This document shows, one piece after another, positions 45,265 to 56,580 of a DNA stretch of 64,000 nt. The notes under the pieces are model-generated. The model worked only from the letters and a program-made list of their open reading frames with translations. It made no database searches and was not told the origin of the DNA. The stretch is from Orobanche coerulescens (Eukaryota > Streptophyta > Magnoliopsida > Lamiales > Orobanchaceae), in contig CM065815.1 in assembly GCA_033398695.1 (NCBI GenBank), positions 10,472,501-10,536,500 on the forward strand. The letters are read 5' to 3'. The first letter of the stretch is position 1. Each line of letters begins with the position of its first letter. The position numbers and the translations under genes were made by a program.

Positions 45265-47929
45265 TGTAACACCCTCAATCCACTCAGGGATATTACACGC
45301 CGTAGGCCCTCTCCTCGAGGATCTACCAGGCTGGTAACAACATTTAACATCTTGACAATGCCTTCAAGGCTAAAATGACTCAGTAGACCGATTTGGTCTT
45401 TCCACAAATACATACAACTCAAATACAACTCATGCCCACGCAGGGGACAAAATACAACCACACCCGTGCAACGGGAACAATATAGCAGCGGAAATTAAAG
45501 TACAACTGAACCAACACACCATGTACGGTTCCTCATGTGATTAGTATCGATCATCTTTCATCATCCTTCGTGCCGACCCTGTGTTATGCTCCAAAACCTG
45601 AATGCAAAAACAGACATCCACCCCCCGAATACTCGGGGGTTAGCAAAACTCCACTGTTTTGCTAGTGCAAGAACAAAGTGCAAATACGAGCCATACAATT
45701 CACATTCCACGAATAACAATAACCAAGGATCCTCAAAGATCCAAACGAAACGAAAAGTACTTCCCGAGGCAAGGGTTTGAGAAAACATTTCAAAATCGAA
45801 ATATCATAAATCAATGGAAGTAATTTATAAAACGGTTTAGAATGCCATCGAGAGTTTTGATAGAAAACAATTTAGGATTATCAAATCCTACTTTTCAAAA
45901 TCCAAAAGACAAAAGGGGTCACCGCCCCAAAGGTTTACTTTCTGAAAAATGACATTAACCAAACCGTTGGGATTTTAGCCCCAAATCCGTAAAACGACTT
46001 TCACAAAACCATTGTGATTTTAGCCCCAAATCTCAGCAACTCACAGTACACAAGAACGACCACAAGGTTCGTCTACCAACATCAAAATCCACAAATAAAA
46101 GATTTAAAACAAACAACAAAATACTCTAGTGCCATCCTAGCCAAGTAGGCCAAACGAAAAACTTACCTCTTACACACTTAGTCAATGCATGCAATCATGA
46201 AAACCGTTCAAAAGCACTCATTTCCGGAAATGCCAATATCAAATCACATTTGTAAAGTTCACCACAATTAACCGTCGATCCACACCTCCGTGGACCCCTA
46301 CCGAGACCCCGTCGGATCTAACCCGTAGTGGTTAAAAGCAAAGCTCGTCGATCCACACCTCCGTGGACCCCTACCGAGACCCCGTCGGATCTAACCCGTA
46401 GTGAGCATACACACACACACACGTTACTCATGCAATACTAATATGCTAAGAATGTAAGTTCATTAAGAATACTCACTAGGGATGACCATTAACTCGACAC
46501 CATTATCAAACTCTTCAAAACACCACAACAAGATTAAATACGAAATACACGATTCCATAACTTAAACAATAGGAGTATCATCATAAAATCCTTCAACGTT
46601 CAAAATAACCAAATCATAATCAATTCTCAAAACACCGTTCACAAATCATACTCGTTTTGAAAGAAAGCCTTTAACGAGGCCAAACCGAAATCCTTTGAAA
46701 CTTCATTTCAAATAACCAAACAAACACATCAAGACGACCACCGATCATCATATCCATAAAACGAGAAAAGTATGGGCAAGGTACTTGCCTCGATACCACG
46801 AGCACGGAACCACGAACGGATACGGCTCAACCGGAAGCTTCTAACGCCCGATGCTAACGAAAAGGAAGACGACAACGAACGGAACGGAAGAATCAAGCAC
46901 GACCGCGAGGAACCGACGAAAATGAACCTAACGATTCGAATAGCACAATCACAACCACTTCTAAACGATTATGGAAATGGAATACACCCGGAAACCCGCC
47001 TACGATTCATGTATATTTGTACCAAAAATAACGAGGGCGGACCACAACCAAACCCTCTCGATTCCGTAAAAATCCACAAAATATCCATGAATCCGTAGGA
47101 AACTAAAGATACTAACAATATTAATCGTATTCATCATGAATCCACCAACAAAACGGAACGAATCGGAAGAAAAACCCAAGACCCCCAAATTAATCGAAAA
47201 TAGGGTTCTAGAAACATTACCTTTGAAGATTCAAGTACTAAGATCCGTAGAACACGCGTTAGATTGATTATCCGAGCCTCACAACCGAAGGGAAATGATG
47301 AAAATCGACCCCCGGATGAAGAATGCTTGAGAAGTTCTCCCCTCCTAGGTCTCTCTCTCTCGCGCAGTAAAATGAAGAAGAAGACGACCGATCTCGTCTA
47401 ATAAGGACGAGATTGCACAATTACCACTTTGTGTGCCGCACACCCAAATTTTACTCCTGTGTTTCGGCGGTGTGCAAGACCTGCAAGTGCCGCGGCACCC
47501 GCAGATATCGGGTTTTGGTCGCAGATGTCACACGGTGTGCCGCGGCACCGGACGGGTGTGCCGCAAGATCGACTCGGCTTGTGCCGCGGCACGGATGGGT
47601 GTGCCACGGCACACGCATGCCGCCCGACCAACAATCAAGAAATTTGTGTGCCGCGGCGCACACATCTTGTGCCGCGCCCACGCCCTTTCGGGTCCCAAAA
47701 TGATGAAAATGATCCGGAAAGAGAATAAAACGATAGGAATTAATATTTGGGAACCAATAACACGAAATGGACCCACGGCAACCCCGAAACGGTGGTTTCG
47801 CACAACTATAACGAGAATACAGTTCAACAGTTGACGGGAAGGACACACTGAAAGGTACACGAGGGTCACTACGATCGAGAAATACACCAAAAAAGAAAAT
47901 TACCGAAATTCGAAATTGCGAATATTACA
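45265..47929 (-). mobile_element. Solo LTR of the element 4 family (LTR C)
   Basis: A single LTR of 2665 bp with target duplication GATCA at 45260-45264 and 47930-47934, the same bases at the same position of the same repeat unit as element 4. Internal features repeat those of LTR A/B: the 73-bp box pair and hairpin. Solo LTRs usually arise by recombination between the two LTRs of one insertion. Confidence 0.93.
47431..47680 (-). repeat. Solo LTR C: eroded GTGCCGCGGCAC cluster
   Basis: About three exact palindromes remain. The first unit has collapsed to GTGCCGCACAC. Spacing differs from both LTR A and LTR B. Confidence 0.85.
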
Positions 47930-48809
47930 GATCACACAGTAGTGGAAATATTTAGTTTTACCTAGTCAACTATAGTTAATATTCGGCTATATTTAATTTT
48001 CAATGTAGCCAGAAATAATTTTTTTAAGGGTGGCAAAATAAAAAAAGGTTTTAAGGTAAGTGAAACAATTAAGTGAAGAGCCCCATATTTCAATAAGCTG
48101 AATCTTAATTTTATCACGCACTTTACTGCTTAACCAAAACATTAGATTTTGAAAATTACAAATGAACTAAGAAATATTAGATTTTGATAATTAGAAATGC
48201 ATAATATATTTCAGAATATCACTTTTATTTTTATATTATATATTTGGTATAATATGCTGGTTTAACTATCTCATTTTTTTTAACTCTAATATATTTGGCA
48301 GAATTATCAGTTTTGAAACGAAAAGGATATTATATGTAGTGAAATTAAAATATGAATATAAACAATCGAACATGTAAAGCGAATTTGTCTTTAAAGTGAA
48401 AATGTCAGTTTTTCAAGTATACAAAATGGAAGTGAAAAATGTCGGTTTTCCATTTAACTGATCACGCAGTAGTGGAAATATTTAATTTTACCTAGTCAAC
48501 TATAGTTAATATTCGATTATATTTAATTTCCAATGTAGCCAGAAATAATTTTTTTAAGGGTGGCAAAATAAAAAAAAGGCTTTAAGGTAAGTGAAACGAT
48601 TAAGTGAAGAGCCCCATATTTCAATAATCTGAATCTGAATTTTATCACGATCTTTACTGCTTAACTAAAACATTAGATTTTGAAAATTACAAATGAACTA
48701 TGTAATATTAGATTTTGATAATTAGAAATGTATAATATATTTTCAGAATATCACTTTTATTTTTATACTATATATCTGGTATAATATATTTGGCAGAATT
48801 TCACTTTTG
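47930..48809. repeat. ~530-bp tandem repeat: one full and one partial unit
   Basis: 47930-48459 is nearly identical to 43717-44247; 48460-48809 is nearly identical to the first part of 44248-44729. Homology ends at CACTTTTG, after which unrelated sequence begins. Confidence 0.9.
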
Positions 48810-49068
48810 TGTTTATAATGTTGATTTTTAGCTTGTGAGAATATAATTGTAATGATCGTCCTGACTTGTTTTTAAAATATATTGTTTTACTAACTATCTC
48901 GTTTTTAAAATATAATATATTTGGCTTAATATTAATTTTAATTTTATATGGTTGATTGTTGTTTTTTAGCTTGTTAGAAAAAATTATAGCAGTCATGCTT
49001 ATTTGCTTTTTAGTATGCAGCATCATTGATTGTTACAACATGATTTGCTGGAATAAAGTCTACTGAAA
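48810..49068. other. AT-rich interval, no gene seen
   Basis: No motif supported. A loose internal repeat (TTTTTAGCTTGT followed by GAGAA or TAGAAA) appears at ~48826 and ~48964. Confidence 0.4.
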
Positions 49069-50471
49069 TTATAACCAATCGAAGAAAATTAAAATCAAAA
49101 TTAAAACTGCTATTAAGCCAACATACTTTTGAAAATGAAAATAATGCAATAATGGAAATGAGATCAACTTTTTATTTGCACACTGAAAACTGTTAGAGAT
49201 ATGTGACAGTTTCTTATAACACTTACTGCATGCTAAATAGCACCAGTCTTTCAAACTCTCAACTTGAATTATGGTAGCAGATACCCAAAACTGACCATCA
49301 TTGTCTGATCGAATAATTTCTGCTAAGTTTTTGACATCAGCTTCTGTGTTTTTGAAAGCATCGTAGATATTTGGAGCAGAAATACTTTCAAATGTTATTA
49401 ATGAAGCAGAAAGCGCGCCAGAGATGGCCAATCCGATTTCAAAATTATTTCATTATTTAAACCAATTCAACATTCAAAAATCTGTTGATTAAAAAATTTA
49501 TAAAGCCATAGAGTGTACCCTTCATTAAAGTTTTGGAAAATCCTTGATTCCCCATTCACTGTTACCTTGGTAGCATTAAAGCTATTGCATACCCTTACTT
49601 GCTCTGTATCAACATAAAAATTAGTGTTCATTTTTCAATTACAACTTGACGAAAAAAAGATTTCTAATTTTAATACCTCCAAAAATAGAGACCCTCCCGA
49701 ATTCAATCAGCACAATGATATTTTCCTCCGATTCCGCTTCAACAAAAGGCAGTAAGTCGTCTACATAGTTGTCCCACAGTGTGCACTTGATATTATTTTT
49801 GACATGATCTTCGAGTGTGAACTCCATCCTTTTTCCTCTCTCTGTTGCCACAGGGGGAAGCTGGCATGAAATAATCCTGCCAATCACATCTAACGAAAAC
49901 AGATTATAATTTATTATAATTTTAGATAGTAAATTGTAAAAGTATATGAATATATAATGCAAAAAAAATCTCACCAAAAAGAAGAAACTGAGAATTTTCC
50001 TTTTCCTTTTCTAACTGATTGAAGGATTTAAGGTTGTGGATAGTTTCAGGACATTTTTCATCATATATTTCCTCTATTTTTGTTTTCCGTAGGAAATTAA
50101 TCTTATAAGTGTGGGCAGTTGTTTTGAACTTGCTCCTATTTTCCAGTACAACGAAATCCTTCAATGCATAAAGATGACCCTCGACTGGTTTTGCTTTCAA
50201 AAAAGTTATTGCATGGCCTCTCGCGGAAGCATGCACTCGATCACCCTTAAAAATATTACACAGAACATTGTAAGTATCGAAAACATAATCTTAATAAGTA
50301 AAGTAAATTTTGAAAATTAACCTCCTTATCTTGAAAGATGAATTCAAAGCTTGCAACTTCATTTTTGTTGTTGTATGCAGGGACATCAAAACTTCTAACC
50401 AGACAAAGTCGCATTGCCCATAGCGTGGTTGATGGCTTCAGATCCTTCACCAAACTGAAAAAATGAGGCAT
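49069..50471 (-). CDS. RPA1-like OB-fold (DUF223/replication factor A) gene, multi-exon, possibly partial
   Basis: Exons in minus order: 50471-50322, 50245-49975, 49889-49677, 49603 onward to ~49520, and one within 49431-49150. Introns 50321-50246, 49974-49890 and 49676-49604 have GT-AG ends and matching phases. Exons 1-2 resemble the first OB fold of RPA large-subunit-like proteins (WAMRLCLVRSFDVPAY, VHASARGHAITFLKAKPVEG). Exon 3 resembles the second OB fold (DVIGRIISCQLPP, IKCTLWDNYVDDLLPF). The last exon has a zinc-ribbon-like WCYLACSKCYKKL followed by another Cys. Such proteins bind single-stranded DNA. Plant relatives are numerous and some are carried by Helitrons. The exon 4 to 5 junction and the end are not resolved, so truncation is possible. 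Confidence 0.7.
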
Positions 50472-50810
50472 TGATTTGGCTCTGTATATTTGTTTTATTA
50501 TTCTTTTTGTATCGTTAGTAATTGTAATTGTATTGTAATAGTAAATTTGTAGGTAAGATAAGTGCTATTTATAGTTGTAGTATACAGAGGTACCTACAAC
50601 CTCCAAGTTAGTGGGGGTGAGCACTTCCATCACTCTGGCAAAGGGGCAAAGGGGTACACGAATAACCCACACTTAACTGACCTATCCACTAATAAAGTAG
50701 GCAGTTTCATGGGGATTAACTGACCTCCAAGTCAGATGTTGCATTAAAATATATTTTATTAAATTTGTAATCATTTAGTGGGATTTGGTAGTAATATTTA
50801 TTCATGCATA

Positions 50811-50812
50811 TT

Positions 50813-50847
<35 letters not shown>

Positions 50848-50849
50848 TT
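50811..50849. repeat. (TTTA)n microsatellite
   Basis: About nine tandem TTTA/TTAT units, nearly perfect. Confidence 0.9.
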
Positions 50850-51018
50850 ATTTTGATAGTGATTTAGTGGGATTAAGTACAATTGGTAGGTGGATCTATT
50901 TTTTAATTGTAAAAAAATATATATAAAGTAATAATTTATTTTTAACTATATTTATGTAACAGATCGACAGCTGTCTTTCCACTTATTCATAGGGAGTTAT
51001 TTTTATTTATTATTATTA

Positions 51019-51215
51019 TTTTGGTAGTGGTTTAGTGGGATCCGTTAGTTCAAGATATACAGTTGCAAGATAATAATTATTTAAAATTCGAAATTTTAAA
51101 AATTATCACAGGAATTTTGGTAGTGGTTTAGTGGGAGCTGACAGTTTAAAATATACAGTTGCCAGGTAATAATTATTTTTATTTTTAAAATTCGAAATCT
51201 TAAAAATTCTCACAG
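51019..51215. repeat. ~96-bp direct duplication
   Basis: Two copies starting at 51019 and 51115, both with TTTTGGTAGTGGTTTAGTGG, then ATATACAGTTGC and AATAATTATT, differing by small changes. Confidence 0.75.
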
Positions 51216-51690
51216 GACGACATATGTCCTTCGACTTTATTTTAGTAGAAAAGGTAGATTTCGAACTTACCACGAGGACAAAGAGATTTGAGAGTGGATT
51301 CGGACTACACACAAAACAAACAACCACGATAACAACCTAAAACGTCTTCAAAACCTTTGTTTCGCCTTGAATCTTCACTCATATGATGGTGTTGGTGGTG
51401 GTGGTTCACGGTGGTTATTAAGAAAAGGAAATAAAAAGAAAACCCTAGTGCTATCTTTATATTGTCAAAACCTAGGGACCATTTTGTAACATAACAAAGT
51501 GAAGGGGGTGGCCGGGTAAATATTATTCCAGGGACCAAACTTGTAATTTATGTAATCTTTTGTGATTTAGCGCTTCGGGGTTCATTTAGACTAGTTAACG
51601 ATCGATTCTCGACACCAAAATTACACCATCGCGTTCAGATGGTGTATCTTTTGGGAGCAATTATGTCATTTCAAATAGATCATCTCTTAC

Positions 51691-52423
51691 TAGGGGTGTT
51701 CATAACCGGGTACCCGGTTTTTCGGGTAATGAAAAATTCGGCCCGTGAGCCGACCCGAAAAATCGGGTGCCCGAAAAAGCGGGTACTTTATTTTTTCGGG
51801 GGTCATAGGGTACCCGACCCAAAATTTAATACAACTAATTTTAAATTTTTATAAATAATTTGTAATTTTAATATAAATTTATTTTAGAATTTATTATATA
51901 AATTAATTCCCCGAGTACTAAATATATTATAAATATTTTCCGTACAATAAGTAAATTTTAAAATTAACTAAACTTTTTTTATATATATATCATTTTTTAT
52001 TATATAATTATGCTTAATTCAATATTCAATTATATATATATATGAAAGAATATATTATTTTTATTTAAAGATTTTATCTTCTTGTAAATTTCCAAACTAG
52101 TGAGAATAAATACCATTACTGAAAATACATGAATTCTCATATTAAATATAATTCATATTATTTGAAAGATAAAGTTTCATATAATAACAAATTAATTAAT
52201 TAAATTTATAAAAAAATAACCATTAAATAATAATCGGGTTTTTGGGTACCCGAATTTACACAACAAGTCGGCCCATGACCCGACCCGAATATATGACTTT
52301 TTTTCGGGTCGGGTACCCGGCCCAAATTTTTTTTATAAATTTTAAAAATACTCAGAATATTTAGTTCGAGTCATCGGGTAGTTGAGCCGGGTAGTTCGGG
52401 TCGGATATTTTTGAACACCCCTA
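51691..52423. mobile_element. hAT-type MITE (733 bp)
   Basis: Terminal inverted repeats TAGGGGTGTTCA / TGAACACCCCTA with a perfect 8-bp target duplication TCTCTTAC (51683-51690, 52424-52431), the hAT pattern. Subterminal regions on both sides are full of ACCCG/CGGGT motifs and GGGTACCC palindromes, while the middle is very AT-rich. No transposase, so it depends on a relative. Confidence 0.9.
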
Positions 52424-52431
52424 TCTCTTAC

Positions 52432-53178
52432 CCCATTTTACGTATGTATGGGAATTAGTTGTATGTTGCTGGAATGAAGGACGCCTCCGGAACAGAATTA
52501 TGCTTATAACTCCCGTGAATTAGCAAGTTAGCCCAAGATTTCGGATGCAAGCCCATTATCATTCCAAATTATCGTTTGGCCCAATATAATTGTTAGGTTA
52601 TAGTATAAAAACTCCTTAAATCACTCAACCCTAAATCATTCACAAAAACATCCGCCCCTCCTCCCAATAACCTTCTTCTCCCTTATATCTCCATTCGAAA
52701 TCTACTACTATACATTCATTATTTCTCACTATGCAACACATAAACTCCTTTATAACTACAACAATATATTCCTTCGTACAAACACAAAAATACCCTTAGT
52801 ACAAACACAAAGAAAATACCCTTAGTACAAACACAAAGAATGTGACAGCATCCGTATGTCTTGTCTTTGGCTTCAAGATCTCAAAATGAGTTATCGGGTC
52901 AGTTACTTAAAAAAATGGCTTCTTAACTACATGATGAGGCTTATGTTAATGCTCATCATTGTCTTCATAACAATCGGAATGTATTGTAAGTTTGTGATAT
53001 TATGAATGATTCGGATTTATTAGTTATCAAATCCAATCGAACTTTAGTGTTATAAATTTATTGTTGATCGGTTGTGTTTATTGATTATTTGTGGATTATG
53101 AATCGAATTTTGGTGTAAATCTACTTCGTAATTATGAATCCTTTGTGTTTAGGTGTGTTTAGGTCATCGAAAATTTTA
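52432..53178. other. Interval with promoter-like start, no gene established
   Basis: A TATA-like GTATAAAAAC lies near 52603 on plus, followed by a pyrimidine-rich leader-like stretch and three copies of an AGTACAAACACAAAGA unit (52776-52840). A 49-codon frame from ATG 52856 ends at 53005; no family recognised. Confidence 0.35.
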
Positions 53179-54662
53179 TTCAATTTTGGCTTTATATTAA
53201 AGTGCCTAATATTCTGACTTATCTAACTATAATGGACCTAATGCAGACCTAGGATGCAGATAACTGAGCATATTAACCACGAGAGCACACAAAACTAGGA
53301 TAAAGCAAACACCCCTTGAACCCTATGTTTACACCACACATTTAGTTTTTAAGCTTATAACTACTGATTTGATGCTTGAAACAGATTATAGGAGCAAAAG
53401 TAAAGCTAATAAAACTAAAGTTACACACTAAGAACAACAAGATCAAGCAGAAGTAGATTTTTGGGCAGAAACCAAAGAAATAGAATTTACAATAACACCA
53501 GCATCATTTTATTCAATCACCGGTAAAAAACTTGAAAACTAAGTGCAAAACAGGTGGAGCAAAAGCACTTACCCATACAATAGAAGAGAAAAAAAGTGCA
53601 GGTAAGGTGAGACGCAAAAATGTCTGTTTCATCACGAACAGAAGCAACAAGCAAAACCAGCATAATCGAAGCAACCTGTGAGAAAAGGCTTTGAAATTTG
53701 AAAAGCGCTCTATATTTAATAGAGATATGGTAGTAGAAAAAGACTTACGATAGGAAGTGTATACAACAGGTGGCTCCTTCTCAGAAAACGGTGATGCAAA
53801 AAAGCAGTGCCAACAAGCAAAGGAATAGAGTTTTCAATAGTGGAAACAGTGGAGTGACGCGCTGTAATTTAACGTTAAGCGTAAGTAAAAACAGTGCGAG
53901 TAATAACAATAGCATCCAGGTTAAGATAGTGTTATGCCAAGTGATTAAAATAGTGTTAAGAACAGATGCTATTGTTATTACTCGCACTGTTCTTAACGTT
54001 AAGTTACAGCGCGTCACTCCACTGTTTCCACTATTGGAAACTCTATTCCTTGCTTGTTGGCACTGCTTTTTTGCATCACCATTTTTTGAGGAGGAGCCAC
54101 CTGTTGTATACACTTCCTGTCGTAAGTCTTTTACTACTACCATATCTATTAAATATAGAGCGCTTTTCAAATTTCGAAGTCTTTTCTCGCAGGTTGCTTT
54201 GATTATGTTGGTTTTGCTTGTTGCTTCTGTTCGTGATGAAACAGACATTTTCGCGTCTTGCCTTACCTGCACTTTTTTTCTCTTCTATTGTATCTGTAAG
54301 TGCTTCTGCTCCACCTGTTTTGCACTCAGTTTTCAAGTTTTTTACCAGAGATTGAATGAAATGATGATGGTGTTATTGTAAATTCTATTTCTTTGGTTTC
54401 TGCCCAAAAATCCGCTTCTGCTTGATCTTGTTGTTCTTAGTGTGTAACTTTTGTTTTATTAGCTTTACTTTTGCTCCTATAATCTGTTTCAAGCATCAAA
54501 TCAGTAGTTATAAGCTTAAAAACTAAATTTGTGGTGTAAACATAGGGTTTAAGGGGTGTTTGCTTTATCCTAGTTTTGTGTGCTCTTGTGGTTCTGCATT
54601 AGGTCCATTATAGTTAGATAAGTCAGAATATTAGGCACTTTAACATAAAGCCAAAATTGAAT
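53179..54662. repeat. Large inverted repeat (arms ~700 bp, 50-bp loop)
   Basis: The left arm 53179-53915 and right arm 53966-54662 are reverse complements with scattered mismatches and small indels (roughly 90% by eye). Outer ends are CAATTTTGGCTTTA / TAAAGCCAAAATTG; inner ends are CAATAGCAT / ATGCTATTG. A transcript would fold into a hairpin of ~700 bp. Frames of 203 and 163 codons (53770-54381 plus, 53781-54272 minus) are mirror images caused by the symmetry and show no protein family. No target duplication was found. Confidence 0.9.
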
Positions 54663-55616
54663 TTCTTTGAATCTGATCGTGCATCTTGTTCATTAGTTGC
54701 ATTCTGTGTTTGTGTTTATGATTTTTGTGTTTAGGCATCATTATCAAACATCTAAGTGATAGATTTAAGCATTTAAAATTGGATTTAGTCAAACTTTAGG
54801 TGCATCAATTATGTCAACATTAACAGGTCTAATCTAGGGTTAATTTAGGATATCATTTAGGCTTCAAATTACTTACTATTGCTTCTGAGGGTAGATTACA
54901 TAGCAAACTAGGTGTAAACACAGAATCAAGCATTTTCATTAACATCTACTAGGTTAAAATTGATTTACAAATTTTTTCCTCAACCTGTTCATTAATAGTG
55001 CTCTAAAAAGCAAGTTTAAACACATCTGATGTAGGGCTAAATTAGGCAAGCAATTGGGCGTTAAAATTAGGCAAGCAATTCTGTGCAAGCTTCCTTAATC
55101 TGTCTTTTAATTGCATTAATTAACTTATTAAGGCACTTATATTTACCCTAGAAAGTAGGGTCTTGTGCTTTTGTTTCTGTCCCATAGTTGCGAGTGCTTG
55201 ACGCCATTTATGGTGATAATGATGATGCAATCCCACAAGTCCCACCAGTCCCACCAAATGATGTTCATTTGGCAGCAGCTGCAGCTTGAGCTGCAACTCC
55301 TCATGGAGTGGTTCAGATGATATAAATACATTGGTTCAGATGATATAAATACGTTAGAACATTAGTTGACTTTCATTTTGTTGTAAATACATTGAGCGAA
55401 ACATGATGTGCAAACTTGTTAGTGATGTTTTGAATTGTTGAGCTTTGTGAATTGAGAGTTTTAGTTGCGTTGAAGTTTTGTTCTACTTCTATATTTTTAG
55501 TTGCATATAGTTGCATTATGAAAGAAATTATAATGCTTTTGTTGATAATCTGTACCTTTTTCATTAAAATATGTTCGATTAGTTTACGATATTCTGGTCT
55601 TGTTCGATTAGTTTAC
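54663..55616. other. Interval without recognised gene
   Basis: Nothing identified up to the CCT8-like exon. Two direct repeats are visible: a GGTTCAGATGATATAAATAC pair at ~55310 and ~55335, and GTTCGATTAGTTTACGATA at 55573 and 55602 just before the exon. Confidence 0.35.
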
Positions 55617-55829
55617 GATACTGCAACAATTGTGAATGAACTCGAGATTCAGCATCCTGCAGCCAAACTATTAGTATTGGCAGGGAAAGCACAACAGGAG
55701 GAAATTGGTGATGTAGCGAACCTCGTGGTCTCAATTGCAGGGCAACATCTTGAGGGTGCCGAAGAGCTTATCAGGATGGGACTGCATCCTAGTGAAATCA
55801 TTATTGGTTACACAAAATCAAGTAACAAG
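55617..55829 (+). pseudogene. CCT8: CCT8 (TCP-1 theta chaperonin) exon fragment
   Basis: A 71-codon stretch reads like the theta subunit of the cytosolic chaperonin: NELEIQHPAAKLLVLAGKAQ, then EEIGDVANLVVSIAG and EELIRMGLHPSEIIIGYT. It ends at a conserved-looking donor AAG|GTAGTT at 55829/55830. The family has GDG in the nucleotide-binding GDGxN motif; here it is GDV, a change expected to disable ATP hydrolysis. No other CCT8 exon was found nearby, and the 5' side runs into a short direct repeat instead of a clean splice acceptor. Hence a displaced exon or pseudogene fragment. CCT folds actin, tubulin and other proteins. Confidence 0.8.
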
Positions 55830-55841
55830 GTAGTTTGTTAA

Positions 55842-56580
55842 ACTAAAATTACTGTCAATGTACATAAATGTTGAGTTTTCTTTATTAATATGCTCGTTTC
55901 ATTAGACCAAGCTACTTTCTTTGTGCATTGAGAGTTGAGATATACGTAGTTTATTTATACGAAAGTTTTTTGTCATACAACATGCTTTTTACTTGAATTG
56001 GGATTGAGGTCTCAAGTTCAATTTGTGCAACCTTGAAGTGGCCACGCCAACCTCTTGAAAAGGTAGGGTTTTACCTCTGTTAGGCGATCGACGGCAAAAA
56101 GGTCAAAAACCATGGTTACCCAAAAAAAAAATAATAATAAAATAAAAAATACCAAAATAATCACATGTTTTCTAAAGAGCTTGGTTCTGCATGTTTTGTA
56201 AATTGGGATTTTTAACTTGATATTCTATACAAGAAGATAATGTAATTTGGTTACAAAGCAGACATGGAAGCCACTTAAACTCAGCAACACGAAACAGTAA
56301 AGTGGCAATGCAATGTTTGACCAACCGTAAAAATTAATGTACTTTTACTAAGGCTCTCAAACAATGCAACACTTGAGACCAAAAATAATGACATACTGAT
56401 GTGGTAATAGATACAACGGGCTGACTGATAGTTTTAACTCTGAATTTCTCAAAGACAAAGATCGATAATTTTCACGGGGCAGAATTCACAGAAACTGTGG
56501 TTGTGATCGAGCGAAATGTTATGAAAGTTATGTTATTGTTCATTCCAAAAGTGGGATCACGGGGTGTAAATTAAATCAAA
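55842..56580. other. Interval without recognised gene
   Basis: No feature supported. Probably the region downstream of the PPR gene remnant on the minus strand. Confidence 0.3.

Larger units (their letters stand above)
50472..51682. other. Intergenic interval upstream of the RPA1-like gene
   Basis: No convincing gene. Holds a (TTTA)n run at 50811-50849, a duplicated ~96-bp unit at 51019-51215 starting TTTTGGTAGTGGTTTAGTGG, and on the minus strand a GGGTTTTC-rich stretch at ~51430-51450 that looks like a plant 5' leader. Small frames at 51106-51538 (minus) have no recognisable feature. Confidence 0.4.

Noticed and set aside
53770..54381. 203-codon frame and its minus counterpart at 53781-54272
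   Set aside because: Both are produced by the inverted-repeat symmetry; the sequence has no protein family features and is low-complexity.
53140..54740. Mutator-like element with a 9-bp target duplication GTGTTTAGG around the inverted repeat
   Set aside because: GTGTTTAGG occurs on both sides, but at unequal distances (about 17 and 65 bases) from the arm ends, so it is not a proper flanking duplication.
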